64,000 nt of DNA from positions 1-64,000 of the forward strand of contig JAHREW010000031.1 in the NCBI GenBank assembly GCA_020883125.1, in the 5' to 3' direction. Source of the stretch: Microcoleus sp. CAWBG506 (GTDB lineage: Bacteria > Cyanobacteriota > Cyanobacteriia > Cyanobacteriales > Microcoleaceae). The position numbers and the translations under genes were made by a program. This document shows positions 17,953-27,965 of this stretch, piece by piece (the stretch's first letter is position 1; the number at the start of each line of letters is the position of its first letter). Under the pieces are notes generated by a model, which did no database searches, had not been told where the DNA came from, and was given only the letters and a program-made list of their open reading frames with translations.

Positions 17953-19575
17953 CTAGTTGAAAGAAAACAGCATTTCCAATTGAGTAATGGAAGGTTCTGG
18001 GGCGCTGGTGACAACGCTAACTCCTCGCAGAGAATTTAGCACTTCGGCGGTGGGCGGTGAAACTAAAGTTGGTGCTGCTTTGAGCAAATATTGGTTAGCC
18101 CAGGACATGGTTTTGTCCATGTCCAAATAAAAGTAACCCCGATCGCCTGGGGAGACAGAAGTCGAGATCGCCTGAAAACTCGGACTGGTGCTTAAAGGCT
18201 GTGGCGGTGGTGAGGCGATCGCCTCAACTAAAGGCCCGCCGAAAGCGACAAACATGGTATTTTGATTCACCCAGCCGTGCCCGAATAAAGTTCCTTGCTG
18301 GGGTATTTTCCATTCCGTCACCTCCTTACCCTGAAGTTGTCTGGAGGCGACGCTGACACTGGGATTGCTTTTGGCGATCGCATCTAATTTGGTCAGCAGG
18401 GTTTCGGCTGCGGGGCGATCGCTCGTTTCAAAAATCATCACAGCCCCCATCCCCAACTGAGACAAAATGCCTTGATTGGAACCGATCGCCCCGATCGCAA
18501 ATTCCCCATTCATCCACCCAAAAACATCTCGATCCGCATCCAAATTCAACCGCTTAAAACTATCCCTCACTTGCTGAATTCCCCGGTCAACTTCGGGGAT
18601 ATCTTTGGCATCTGCGGTAGCTTGAGACCAGATTTTAGCGATGTCCTGGCCGCCAACTACAGCCATAGTTTCACCAGGAAATCTCGGCAACAATTTCGAG
18701 GCAGCTTGGGGCTTTTGCCCAGGAAAATTGGGGTCTAACTGAGCAATAGTTTTTACCCTCAATCCCGCACTGTCTACCCCAATTCCTGCAACCATTGACT
18801 TGACTTGCTGGAACTGGGAAAACAGTGTGGAAGGTAACTTAACATCGGGAGGCAAATTAGCTTGAAATTGCTGCATTGCAGCCTGGTAGTCAGCAATATA
18901 AACAGTGGCGATCGGATTTTCTACCCCTGCACTGTCAGACAAAAACTTAGTTGCACTCTGCTTAGTGGCGAGGGAAGGCTGTCCTTTAAAAGTATCGATC
19001 GCCAATTGCACAGGCTTTTTCAACGGAGCTATAACTAATTTATCGTCAAGCAAAGCCACGCTGTAGCCCTTTCCTGTTGGTTCTGTAATCTCAGAAATTT
19101 TTACCCCTTGATATTCGCTTTCCTGAGTTTTTGCACCTTGCTGAGATTTTAATTTATTGGCAAAATTCCAAGCACTAATTTTATTTTTGACACTGACAAC
19201 TAGCAGTAGTTTGGGAGGCTCAGTCTTCGCCTCCCCATCAGGGGGGAGTAAAGCCACCATCACGCCGCCCAGCCAAGGCTTTAAGTCCTTGTCATAGTCA
19301 ATATCAGTGCCTGCTAAGCTTTGTTCTTGAAAAGTCTTCAAACCCTGGCCGATTAATTTTTGAACCCCTGGGGTGCCAAATCGCTCCAACTGGGACAGCG
19401 CTTGGGGATTGGGGGAGATGAACGCGGCCATGATTGCTTTTTCCGGTACCACTTTGGCACTTTCTACAGGGTTGGATACTTGTTCAGTCAAACCCTTGAA
19501 GTAAAAGTAGACCGCTGCGCTACCTGCTGCGATGATGGTGGCAGCAATTAGAAGCTTTGGTTGTTTTCCAGGCAT
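17953..19575 (-). CDS. DUF3352 domain-containing protein
   Basis: The product has about 540 residues. A hydrophobic N-terminus (LLIAATIIAAGSAAVYFYF) is a signal anchor, so the rest is probably periplasmic or luminal. The long soluble part, starting VPEKAIMAAFISPNPQAL, matches the DUF3352 family, common and mostly uncharacterised in cyanobacteria. The second half carries FPGETMAVVGGQDIA and GYFYLDMDKTMSW. The start at the seventh codon of the open frame (MPGKQP) is preferred. No function is assigned for the family. Confidence 0.8.
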   Translation of the reverse strand: MPGKQPKLLIAATIIAAGSAAVYFYFKGLTEQVSNPVESAKVVPEKAIMAAFISPNPQALSQLERFGTPGVQKLIGQGLKTFQEQSLAGTDIDYDKDLKPWLGGVMVALLPPDGEAKTEPPKLLLVVSVKNKISAWNFANKLKSQQGAKTQESEYQGVKISEITEPTGKGYSVALLDDKLVIAPLKKPVQLAIDTFKGQPSLATKQSATKFLSDSAGVENPIATVYIADYQAAMQQFQANLPPDVKLPSTLFSQFQQVKSMVAGIGVDSAGLRVKTIAQLDPNFPGQKPQAASKLLPRFPGETMAVVGGQDIAKIWSQATADAKDIPEVDRGIQQVRDSFKRLNLDADRDVFGWMNGEFAIGAIGSNQGILSQLGMGAVMIFETSDRPAAETLLTKLDAIAKSNPSVSVASRQLQGKEVTEWKIPQQGTLFGHGWVNQNTMFVAFGGPLVEAIASPPPQPLSTSPSFQAISTSVSPGDRGYFYLDMDKTMSWANQYLLKAAPTLVSPPTAEVLNSLRGVSVVTSAPEPSITQLEMLFSFN

Positions 19576-19724
19576 TGTTTGCGATCCTTGCATTCCTTAT
19601 CAGTTTAGCGAAAAACAAGTTTTAGCTTGTGGTGAGGCGATCGACCTGGTTGTCTAGTTTTGTATAATCTAAGACTGTTTGGACGATGGTCTAAAATACT
19701 AAAAATGTGAATTGCGGGTAAAAG

Positions 19725-20651
19725 ATGAAAGTAGCGATCGCGGGAGCAACAGGATTTGTAGGTAGCCGTTTGGTAGAAAGGCTACATTCGGAAGGACATA
19801 GCGTACTGGTTTTAGCCCGCGACTCGGAGCGAGCTCGGCGAATTTTTCCCGCTTCAGCTTATCCGAATTTGGAAATTGTCGGTTACTCTCCGGCCGAGTC
19901 TGGTGATTGGCAGCATTCGATCGGGGGCTGCGATGGTGTGGTAAATTTAGCGGGAGTTCCGATTGCTGAGGAACGGTGGACGGCGGCGCGCCAACAAGCA
20001 ATTCTTGATAGCCGTAAATTAACAACGGCAAAATTGGTAGAGACGATCGCCAATGCTAATCCTAAACCATCTGTGTTCGTGAGTGCATCGGCGATCGGCT
20101 ATTACGGCACTAGCGAAACCGCTGAGTTTGAAGAAAATAGCCCTGGGGGAGATGATTTTTTAGCTGCGGTTTGCAAAGAGTGGGAAAGTGCAGCCGAAAA
20201 AGTGAAAAATACCGGAACCCGCTTAGTAATTTTGCGCCTGGGAATCGTCTTGGGAATGGGAGGTGCTCTGGCAAAAATGCTACCTGCTTTTAGATTATTT
20301 GCTGGCGGGCCCATTGGCACTGGGAAACAGTGGTTTTCTTGGATTCACCGGGATGATGTGGTGAATTTAATTTTGTACGCTTTGCAAAATCCCCAAGTTG
20401 AAGGTGTTTTGAATGCGACAGCACCTCATCCAGTGCGGATGAATGAACTGTGCGAAACTTTAGGAGAAGTTTTGCAGCGACCTTCTTGGTTGCCGGTCCC
20501 AAGTTTTGCTTTAGAATTGCTGTTGGGAGATGGGGCAAAAGTTGTTTTGGAAGGTCAACAAGTGTTGCCGAAACGCACTTTAGTTAGTGGTTTTCAGTAT
20601 GAATATCCCCAGTTGCGATCGGCCATAGAAGAAATTGTCAAGCATTTTTAA
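19725..20651 (+). CDS. TIGR01777-family NAD-dependent epimerase (ThyD-like)
   Basis: The product has 308 residues. It begins MKVAIAGATGFVGSRLVERL with the GxxGxxG dinucleotide loop of extended short-chain dehydrogenases, followed by the family signature region CDGVVNLAGVPIAEERW and SASAIGYYGTS. Cyanobacterial members are annotated as thylakoid ThyD or SulA-like cell-division proteins; I infer the same family but not a proven role. The C-terminus has the DUF1731-type end LLGDGAKVVLEGQQVLP. A hairpin terminator follows. Confidence 0.85.
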   Translation: MKVAIAGATGFVGSRLVERLHSEGHSVLVLARDSERARRIFPASAYPNLEIVGYSPAESGDWQHSIGGCDGVVNLAGVPIAEERWTAARQQAILDSRKLTTAKLVETIANANPKPSVFVSASAIGYYGTSETAEFEENSPGGDDFLAAVCKEWESAAEKVKNTGTRLVILRLGIVLGMGGALAKMLPAFRLFAGGPIGTGKQWFSWIHRDDVVNLILYALQNPQVEGVLNATAPHPVRMNELCETLGEVLQRPSWLPVPSFALELLLGDGAKVVLEGQQVLPKRTLVSGFQYEYPQLRSAIEEIVKHF

Positions 20652-20670
20652 GGCTGGTAGATAGCCCACA

Positions 20671-20700
20671 CCGGGTTTGGCAAAATAAACCCGGTTTTTC
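20671..20700 (+). terminator. Terminator after the ThyD-like gene
   Basis: CCGGGTTT at 20671-20678 pairs with AAACCCGG at 20687-20694, followed by TTTTTC. It is a variant of the window-wide AAACCCGG palindrome, placed between convergent genes. Confidence 0.6.
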
Positions 20701-20736
20701 TACTTTCAACCACCTCCAATTCTGCTTCCCTCAGAC

Positions 20737-21432
20737 TTATGATTCCCGCATCACATAGCCAACACCACGTACCGTCTGAATCAACCGCTTTTCACCCTCA
20801 TCTTCAATCTTGAGCCGCAAATAGCGAATATAAACCTCTATTACGTTGGATTCACCCAGAAAATCGTAACCCCAAACATTTTCCAGAATTTGTTCGCGAG
20901 TCAACACCTCGCGGGGATGTTCCATCAAATACTTTAACAGTTCATATTCCTTCATAGTCAGGTCGATCGCGCGATCGTTCCGTAGGGCGCGCCGACAGGC
21001 CAAATCCAAGACTAAATCGCCAAACCTCAATTGGTTGTTGCTGGTAGTATCCGGCTGCAAATACAACCGCACCAACTGCAAAAACTCCTCAGTGCGGTAA
21101 GGTTTAAGAAAATAATCATCAGCGCCGGCTTCGAGACAAGCCACCCGATCGTCCACTGTATCACGCCCGATCAAGAGCAACACCGGCACTCGACTCCCCC
21201 CACTCCTGATGTGAGAACATAGGGATAGTCCCGACTCAGGGCCCAACATCCTGTCAATCACAATCAAAGCTGGGTGCAATTCCTGGGCTAAAAGTTTCCC
21301 CGTAGCGATGTTAGAAGCCACTATCGGTTCGTAGCCAGAGGATTTCAAGTCCAGACTCAAGTTTCCGGCGAGAACTTCGTCTGTTTCCACCAGCAGGACA
21401 CAGGGATTGCGATCGAGAGTGAGTGCAGCCAT
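20737..21432 (-). CDS. nblR: OmpR-family response regulator, NblR-like
   Basis: The product has 231 residues: an N-terminal receiver and a C-terminal winged-helix DNA-binding domain (LTMKEYELLKYLMEHP, GVGYVMRES). It resembles NblR, the cyanobacterial regulator of phycobilisome degradation and survival under nutrient stress. The receiver is atypical: VETDE replaces the usual acidic pair and the switch Thr/Ser is Ile in LLIGRD, while the Asp in VIDRMLG and Lys in FLKPY are kept. That fits reports that NblR works without phosphorylation. A TTG four codons upstream exists. The symbol is from recognition, not a search. Confidence 0.75.
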   Translation of the reverse strand: MAALTLDRNPCVLLVETDEVLAGNLSLDLKSSGYEPIVASNIATGKLLAQELHPALIVIDRMLGPESGLSLCSHIRSGGSRVPVLLLIGRDTVDDRVACLEAGADDYFLKPYRTEEFLQLVRLYLQPDTTSNNQLRFGDLVLDLACRRALRNDRAIDLTMKEYELLKYLMEHPREVLTREQILENVWGYDFLGESNVIEVYIRYLRLKIEDEGEKRLIQTVRGVGYVMRES

Positions 21433-21548
21433 TGAATTGACCAATGTAGATCATACCTGTTGTAACACGTTATTAGTTATTAGTTATTTGTTAGTTGTTC
21501 GTCCCCATGCCCGATCGCCCCCTGAACTATCCCCCATCCCCATCCCCT

Positions 21549-22469
21549 ATGAGCATCATCGTGTTTGGAAGTATTAATATCGACCTGGTGGCTAAAACCC
21601 CTCGGTTGCCACTACCAGGGGAAACTATTATTGGTAGCAATTTCTTGACGGCCGGCGGTGGCAAAGGAGCCAATCAAGCGGTGGCGGCCACCCGTCTTGG
21701 CGCTTCTACTCACATGATTGGTCGCGTTGGCAATGATAATTTTGGGGAAAAATTGTTGACAAATTTACAATCTTATGGTTTAAATACAGACAATATATCC
21801 ATCGATAAAAACTCTCATTCAGGTGTCGCAATTATCGCCGTAGACGATGGCGGTCAAAATAATATTATTGTGATTCCGGGCGCGAATAATCATCTTGGTG
21901 ATGCCGATATCGAACGTCTCCAAAAACTGTTGCCCGGTGCTACAAGCTTGTTGTTGCAGTTAGAAATTCCCCTGGAAGTTGTCCACAGGGCTGCTTTGAT
22001 TGCTTGTGAAGCGGGGGTGCGAGTGATTCTAGATCCGGCTCCGGCTCGTTCCGATTTGCCACTAGAGCTTTATCCCTTAATTGATACGATCGCGCCCAAT
22101 GAAGTGGAGGCTAGTCAATTAGTCGGCTTTGCGGTGCATGATACAGAAACTGCGATTAAAGCGGCTAAAAAATTGCAGCAGCGGGGTGTGAAGAATGCGC
22201 TCGTCAAATTGGGCGATCGCGGTGTGGTTGCTGTGACTGCCGATCGGACTTTGTTTGTCCCGGCTTTTGCGGTGGAGGCGATCGATACTGTGGGTGCTGG
22301 TGATGCTTTTAACGGCGGTTTGGCGGCCGCCTTAGATGCTGGTTTGTCCTTGGAGGATGCGGTGGTTTGGGGGGCGGCTGCGGGCGCTTTGTGCGTGACT
22401 AAAATGGGTGCTCAAGTTGCTATGTGCGATCGGGCAACTTTTGATGCTTTTCTTGATGTTTCTCTATAA
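21549..22469 (+). CDS. rbsK: Ribokinase
   Basis: The product has 306 residues of the PfkB sugar-kinase family. The start MSIIVFGSINIDLV, the first PfkB signature GGGKGANQAVAATRLG near residue 39, and the second, DTVGAGDAFNGGL with the catalytic Asp near residue 250, are clear. It phosphorylates D-ribose to ribose-5-phosphate. The frame is open upstream to 21495 but those codons come from a repeat-like leader. No ribose transporter is beside it. A dispersed repeat begins one base after the stop. Confidence 0.92.
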   Translation: MSIIVFGSINIDLVAKTPRLPLPGETIIGSNFLTAGGGKGANQAVAATRLGASTHMIGRVGNDNFGEKLLTNLQSYGLNTDNISIDKNSHSGVAIIAVDDGGQNNIIVIPGANNHLGDADIERLQKLLPGATSLLLQLEIPLEVVHRAALIACEAGVRVILDPAPARSDLPLELYPLIDTIAPNEVEASQLVGFAVHDTETAIKAAKKLQQRGVKNALVKLGDRGVVAVTADRTLFVPAFAVEAIDTVGAGDAFNGGLAAALDAGLSLEDAVVWGAAAGALCVTKMGAQVAMCDRATFDAFLDVSL

Positions 22470-22470
22470 G

Positions 22471-22572
22471 ATCAATCCCGGTTGTATCGGAATGATTTAA
22501 CCACAGAGAACACAGAGGACACAGAGAAAGAGATGAGAGAAATCATAATTCCGATGTCAAGGAATTTGATAT
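22471..22572. repeat. Dispersed element, second full copy
   Basis: This copy begins ATCAATCCCGGTTGTATCGG and ends CCGATGTCAAGGAATTTGAT plus AT. The internal purine-rich part is almost identical to the copy at 6139-6243. It abuts the rbsK stop codon. Confidence 0.65.
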
Positions 22573-22628
22573 CACGAATAATCCCCAATAACTATCACTG
22601 TGTAGATGGGGTTTCAACTACCTGCTTT

Positions 22629-25244
22629 CTAATCATCCTGATTTGTTTCTAGAGACACAAAATATTGACTATAAACCACACTATCCGGTGTCCAAACAGG
22701 CCGCCAATAAACATTTTGGATCGCCGCTTTCTCCCCATCACCATCAGCGGGCCACTGAAAACTAACGATCGCAATATTGCTATATCCTACAATCTCATCA
22801 CCCTCTTGCAGCCAGCGATTGCGCCACAACAGCGACACAATCTGCCACAATCTCTGCACCAACGACAACTTAGCAGATTTACTTGACAAACCCTCACCTG
22901 TATGCTGCAAAAACACGCGAGCTTTTTGTCGTTTCATCCAATCAATCCGATAGCCCCAATCAGGCAAAGATTGTTTATTTTTAACAGCCGCCGCCACAGA
23001 CTTCTTTCTGTTAATCCTCGAAATCTTCACCAATTCCAGCGGCTCATTCCATCCCAAACACTCGTGACTCGGCTCAGGAAACAATGACTTAATCTTAGTA
23101 TGAATCAAATGAGTTTTCCACTCCTCATTAATCAAAGCACTAGCAGTCAACTGTGCCAACACAGAATATTCAAAACTCGATCTATCCTTCCCCCCATGCA
23201 AACCCCAAACACCCTCCTTCTCCTCCCTCTGCGTTCTCTGCGCCTTTGCGGTTTCCAACTCCACCTCCACCCTTGACAAAGGCTCAATATTCGATATATT
23301 CGATCGACAATCCCCAAAATGACAATCCGACCAATAACTCAACCGCACAGCAGCAGCATAATGAATATCCCCCGTCAACACAATCACCCTCCCCCGCCGC
23401 TTAAAAAACTCCGCCAACAACTTCACAAAAGCCAATTCATGAAAATTCCAAGCATCCCCCGCATCACTATTAAAAACCTTTCCGTGTTCCACATCCCACT
23501 TTTGCACCGCATCAATAATCCACAAACCCACCAAATTTGTAGGTAAAACAACCAAAGTTGCCTCAATCTCAAACTTCCCAGTTGCATTCAACAATTCCGT
23601 TTCTTTCAAAGGCTGCTGAATTTGCTCCTCAAAACCTTTATGAGTCAAAAGCATTGGCGGATCGATCGCACTTTCGGTAGGATAGCCCCGCCAAGTCCGC
23701 GTATCCAGCACAATCACCTCATGCTTAAAACTTCTAATCGTAAAATGCCACTCCAACGCCTCATCATCCCGATCCAAAATTAAAACATCTTCATCTAATT
23801 TAAACTTCGGCAAATTAGTCTCAATATCAACAGCCGGAATCCCCAAATACTTACCCACTTTTTCCCAAGCTAAATCATCACTCCCAGCAGAATCCGACCA
23901 TTTTGCAGCAGTTGTTAATAATTTCTCTCCCACATTTCCTGCATCGAACTGTTGCGGCGTATTTCCCCAACCCTGAAACACAGCATAAGCCAGCAAAGCA
24001 TTCTGCACCACCCGTCGCCCCAAGGGTTTACCCAGCACCCGGTGACACCATTCTCGATTCAAATACCAGTCATCGCTAACATCATGGTCGTCACAAATGG
24101 TATAAGTAGGAATATTGGCGATCGCCCTCCTGACTCTCCACAGATTGCGAGCAAAACTTTCCAGTTCAAAAGCTTCTCGATCCCAGACTTTTGCCTGCTT
24201 GGCATTATCACAAATATCCTGACCTTTCGGAAAACGCTTGCACCAAAGCACAGGGGACCAAACTAACAAATACATCGCACAATATTCGCCCAAACCAAAC
24301 AAATGATTTTTCGCATTGTCTGGTTTATTCACCAACATTGCTGTAAAGCCACCAAAATCTCTAGCAATATCGGTGCGAGTTCCCGGTTTCAAATCAACAG
24401 GTTGTTTGTATTTATACTCAAATTCTCGCTGTTGCTGAAAATGGGACTCCGTAGAAACTGTGACTCGGTTACGAATCTTATTTCTTTTTCCCCCGTTTTT
24501 AGGTATAGTGGTACACAAATTATCTAAAATTTGAACATTCGTCAGGGGCAAATTCTCTTTCCAGCCCAATAGTGCATCACCAGCATCGGTTAAAGCCCAC
24601 AACATCGGATCGGCAACATCGTCCCCGTAAATTTGGTCACCCGTTAAAAACAGTTGGTGAGGTCTGGAATTTGCCATTCCTGCGAACTGTTCGATCGAAC
24701 TATCCAAGATTGGCAGTGCATCTCGTCCGCCTCCGTGCGGCTTGCGACAAGAACCGTGAACAATCCGCAAATAGTTTAAATCCTGCGGTGGTAGGGCAAA
24801 AGTGGGCAACTGGTGATCGAAATAACTGATCGTCCCAGGTCCCAAATACGACAAATCCTCGGCGGTAGGCCACAGGCAAGAAAGGAGATTTTCTGTCTCA
24901 TTTTCCAGTCTTGGAACTCCCGACGACTCGCAACCAGCCAACTCGATATCATAAGCATATATTTGCCCAGATGTCAAACAATTGCTGTCGATCGGCTTGG
25001 CAGTCACGGCCACTACGTGCAGGTATTTGCCCAGGGGCACGGTAGAACCAATACCTTGGAGCAAGGGTCGATCGATCGTTTCGCCAGTTCCCCCCTCCGT
25101 TGAGTAAACCTGGAGTTCGACTTGGCGAGGTGCTTTCAGAGCTAGCCAAACAGTCACAGCCTGACTTTCGGTTCGACGTAAAATTGGACCCGCTAGAATC
25201 AGGGGCAAATGATGAATCCGGTTACTTAAGGAAGTCCACGACAT
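22629..25244 (-). CDS. PhoD-like metallophosphatase family protein
   Basis: The product has 871 residues, large for this family. An N-terminal beta-rich domain (residues 1-150) precedes the metallophosphatase-like core with IVHGSCRKPHGGGRDAL, HQLFLTGDQIYGDDVADP, TICDDHDVSDDWYLNREW and IVLTGDIHYAAAV, the metal-ligand motifs of PhoD-type phosphodiesterases. PhoD enzymes cleave phosphate mono- or diesters with Ca and Fe. No signal peptide is visible, unlike classical exported PhoD, so this member may be cytoplasmic. The C-terminal third is poorly conserved. The substrate is unknown. Confidence 0.85.
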   Translation of the reverse strand: MSWTSLSNRIHHLPLILAGPILRRTESQAVTVWLALKAPRQVELQVYSTEGGTGETIDRPLLQGIGSTVPLGKYLHVVAVTAKPIDSNCLTSGQIYAYDIELAGCESSGVPRLENETENLLSCLWPTAEDLSYLGPGTISYFDHQLPTFALPPQDLNYLRIVHGSCRKPHGGGRDALPILDSSIEQFAGMANSRPHQLFLTGDQIYGDDVADPMLWALTDAGDALLGWKENLPLTNVQILDNLCTTIPKNGGKRNKIRNRVTVSTESHFQQQREFEYKYKQPVDLKPGTRTDIARDFGGFTAMLVNKPDNAKNHLFGLGEYCAMYLLVWSPVLWCKRFPKGQDICDNAKQAKVWDREAFELESFARNLWRVRRAIANIPTYTICDDHDVSDDWYLNREWCHRVLGKPLGRRVVQNALLAYAVFQGWGNTPQQFDAGNVGEKLLTTAAKWSDSAGSDDLAWEKVGKYLGIPAVDIETNLPKFKLDEDVLILDRDDEALEWHFTIRSFKHEVIVLDTRTWRGYPTESAIDPPMLLTHKGFEEQIQQPLKETELLNATGKFEIEATLVVLPTNLVGLWIIDAVQKWDVEHGKVFNSDAGDAWNFHELAFVKLLAEFFKRRGRVIVLTGDIHYAAAVRLSYWSDCHFGDCRSNISNIEPLSRVEVELETAKAQRTQREEKEGVWGLHGGKDRSSFEYSVLAQLTASALINEEWKTHLIHTKIKSLFPEPSHECLGWNEPLELVKISRINRKKSVAAAVKNKQSLPDWGYRIDWMKRQKARVFLQHTGEGLSSKSAKLSLVQRLWQIVSLLWRNRWLQEGDEIVGYSNIAIVSFQWPADGDGEKAAIQNVYWRPVWTPDSVVYSQYFVSLETNQDD

Positions 25245-25495
25245 AACAATTAAAAATTAAACAAGAGGTTTGCCCAAAAATGAGATTTAAGGCGATCGAA
25301 CATCTTTCATCTACTACTTCAGGAAGGATTCAGAAACTGGGTTTCTGAACAAACCTAGTGTGATGTAAGCCCAAGGCTTAACTCAAAAACCCTTTTTTTC
25401 CTAGCTTTTGCATAAGTTCTGTACTTAATGCTTGCGTCTGACCAGAAAACTCTTCAAAATTGTAACAATTCATTAAGAAAAATTCATAAAAAACT

Positions 25496-27685
25496 ATGCT
25501 CCAGGAACAAAAATTGCAGCATTTCCGAAATTTTGACCCACAGTCATCGCCAATTAAATCCTGTTCATCAACCACCAGACAGAAAACTCGCCCCCTCTAC
25601 TCGTCACCTTTAGATAGCGCTATCGATCGCCATCCTTTGATAGTTACTCCAGAAACTCCCATCGCCAAGGTATTGTCTCTGATGAACCCGATGCGGATAT
25701 CCTGTCACATTTCCGGCGATCGACCACACCGAGTTTCCAACTCTACCAAACGCAGTTGCGTGTTAGTAGTGAAAGAATCGCGACTCATCGGTATTTTCAC
25801 TGAGCGGGATATCATCAAGTTAACCACGGCATCCGCTTGTTCGATCGGTCTGACGATTGCTGAGGTGATGACTTCATCGCCCATTACTCTCAAACAATCC
25901 GATTCTCCAGATATTTTCAGCGCCATCTTCCTGTTGCGACAACACCAGATCCGGCATTTACCCGTAGTGGACGCCGACGATCGACTTTTGGGAATCATCA
26001 CCCGCGAAGCAATTTACGAAGCTCTGCAACCAGTTAACCTACAGAGCAATTTACGCTGTGTAGCAGATGTGATGACCAAAGAAGTCATTTATGCGCCAAA
26101 AACTGCCTCAGCCCTCGATTTAGCGCAGCTCATGGTCAAGCATCAAGTCAATTACATCGCGATCGTTGAACCCCAAATTAACCATCCACAACCTGCGATC
26201 GCACCAAGCGAAAATAGTCCATTTCTCACCAACAATTCCGCACCATTAATTCCTGTAGGTATAGTCACCGAGCGCGATATCGTGCAGTTTCACGCCCTCG
26301 AATTAAATTTCTCCCAAATCTCCGTGGCCCAGGCCATGAGTTTCCCCCTATTTTGTGTATCTCCCACCGATTCCCTGTGGAAAGCTCACCAGGAAATGCA
26401 GCGGCATTGTGTCCGCCGCTTGGTCGTAATTGGCACTCAGGGAGAGCTTTTGGGTGTGGTATCTCAGTCAAGTTTGCCACCCGTTTTTCATCCATCTGAA
26501 ATGTACGGCACTATCGAGATTTTGCAACAAGCAGTGGATGATAGAGCCTCCCAACTTCAACTGGCAAATCAGCAATTGCAGCAAGAAATTTTAGAGCGAC
26601 GACGGGCAGAAGAAGCTCTACGTCAAGCTCATGACGACTTGAAAAAACAAGTTGAAGAACGCACAGCTCAACTTTTAGAATCCAATGAATTGTTGAGACG
26701 AGATATTATTAAGCGCCAGCGAGTCGAAGAAGTGCTGCGACGAAAGCAAACTTCCTTGAAAATTCAAGCGCAGCAATTAGAAGAAATTGTGCGGAAGTTG
26801 CAGCAAACTCAAAGTCAACTTGTGCAAACCGAAAAAATGTCTTCTTTGGGACAAATGATTGCCGGTATCGCCCATGAAATTAATAATCCAGTTAATTTTA
26901 TCTATGGCAATCTTTCTCACACCAGTCATTACATCAAAGAATTAATTCAACTCTTGGAACTTTACCAGCATCACTACCCGGAACCAGTGTCGGAAATTAG
27001 AGAAGCAGCAGCAGATATTGAAGTCGATTTTTTAGTGGAAGACTTATCTAAAATTCTGTCTTCCATGCAGGTAGGAACCGATCGCATCCGCCAAATAGTT
27101 TTGTCAATGCGTAATTTTTCGCGATCGGATCAAGCTAACATCAAGCTAGTGGACATTCACGAAGGCATTGACAGCACTTTGCTGATTTTGCAGCACCGAC
27201 TCAAAGCTCAAGGCGGACATCCAGCTATTCAAATCATTAAAGAATACGGCGATTTGCCCCGCGTCGAGTGCTGTGCAGGTCAGATAAATCAAGTGTTAAT
27301 GAATATTATCAGCAATGCTATAGATGCTGTGGATGAAGAAATCAAGAAGGGTAAATGGTTCATGGGAAATAGCACAAATCCACCCCAACCAATTGTTAGT
27401 TCTCCCTTGAGTGTTCCCGCTATTACTATTCGCACGGAAGTGATTGACAGGGGTTTTGTGGCGATCCGAATTTCCGACAACGGTGGCGGCATACCGGAGC
27501 GTATTCGCTCTAAATTATTTGACCCATTTTTTACGACAAAACCTGTGGGTAAGGGTACGGGGTTGGGATTGTCTATTTCTTACCATTTAATTGTGGAACA
27601 ACATGGGGGGCGACTGGAATGCCTTTCTGAGACAGGAGTGGGTACTGAGTTTGCGATCGAAATTCCGATCGTCAGTAGTCATTAG
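25496..27685 (+). CDS. CBS-domain sensor histidine kinase
   Basis: The product has 729 residues. Residues about 40-330 hold two pairs of CBS domains ([35 protein letters not shown]), which usually bind adenine nucleotides. A coiled coil spans about 340-445. The kinase core has the phospho-acceptor His in [13 protein letters not shown] near residue 459, an N box [12 protein letters not shown], and G boxes [12 protein letters not shown] and [11 protein letters not shown]. No transmembrane segment is seen, so it is a cytosolic sensor, perhaps of energy charge. No response regulator lies next to it. Confidence 0.9.
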   Translation: MLQEQKLQHFRNFDPQSSPIKSCSSTTRQKTRPLYSSPLDSAIDRHPLIVTPETPIAKVLSLMNPMRISCHISGDRPHRVSNSTKRSCVLVVKESRLIGIFTERDIIKLTTASACSIGLTIAEVMTSSPITLKQSDSPDIFSAIFLLRQHQIRHLPVVDADDRLLGIITREAIYEALQPVNLQSNLRCVADVMTKEVIYAPKTASALDLAQLMVKHQVNYIAIVEPQINHPQPAIAPSENSPFLTNNSAPLIPVGIVTERDIVQFHALELNFSQISVAQAMSFPLFCVSPTDSLWKAHQEMQRHCVRRLVVIGTQGELLGVVSQSSLPPVFHPSEMYGTIEILQQAVDDRASQLQLANQQLQQEILERRRAEEALRQAHDDLKKQVEERTAQLLESNELLRRDIIKRQRVEEVLRRKQTSLKIQAQQLEEIVRKLQQTQSQLVQTEKMSSLGQMIAGIAHEINNPVNFIYGNLSHTSHYIKELIQLLELYQHHYPEPVSEIREAAADIEVDFLVEDLSKILSSMQVGTDRIRQIVLSMRNFSRSDQANIKLVDIHEGIDSTLLILQHRLKAQGGHPAIQIIKEYGDLPRVECCAGQINQVLMNIISNAIDAVDEEIKKGKWFMGNSTNPPQPIVSSPLSVPAITIRTEVIDRGFVAIRISDNGGGIPERIRSKLFDPFFTTKPVGKGTGLGLSISYHLIVEQHGGRLECLSETGVGTEFAIEIPIVSSH

Positions 27686-27688
27686 TCA

Positions 27689-27716
27689 TTGGTTATTGGT
27701 TATTGGTTATTGGTTA
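27689..27716. repeat. Heptamer tandem repeat (TTGGTTA)4
   Basis: Four copies of TTGGTTA follow the histidine kinase gene. Similar heptamers appear at 63235-63310 and 52878-52912. Confidence 0.8.
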
Positions 27717-27762
27717 TTTGTTACTCCCTTGGGGCTGCTAATAACCCATAACATTAGTCAAC

Positions 27763-27873
27763 ATATAGCAATCCTAAATCATTTGTGAAATTTCTCTCTT
27801 ACCCCCGGACCGCGAGTTCGGTCCGGGTTGGGGTGGGGTAAAAACTTTACGACTCCTGCAAGGATTGCTATAG
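27763..27873. repeat. Dispersed element with TATAGCAATCC ends
   Basis: The element runs from ATAGCAATCCTAAATCATTT to AAGGATTGCTATAG; the ends are inverted repeats of 11-12 bp. The interior has a hairpin (CCGGACCGCGAGTTCGGTCC) and GGGTTGGGGTGGGGTAAAAA. A second copy lies at about 3764-3868 with a different internal hairpin. Confidence 0.6.
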
Positions 27874-27894
27874 TTCTGGACGCATGGGGACTGA

Positions 27895-27960
27895 GAAACC
27901 GGGTTTTTTACAAAAAATACACAGGTTGCATCCCGCACAGTCGGTAAAAAACCCAGTTTC
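27895..27960. repeat. AAACCGGGTTT-family inverted repeat
   Basis: GAAACCGGGTTTTTTAC pairs with GTAAAAAACCCAGTTTC with one mismatch over 17 bp and a 32-base loop. It lies directly beyond the tnpB remnant. Confidence 0.6.
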
Positions 27961-27965
27961 TTTAG

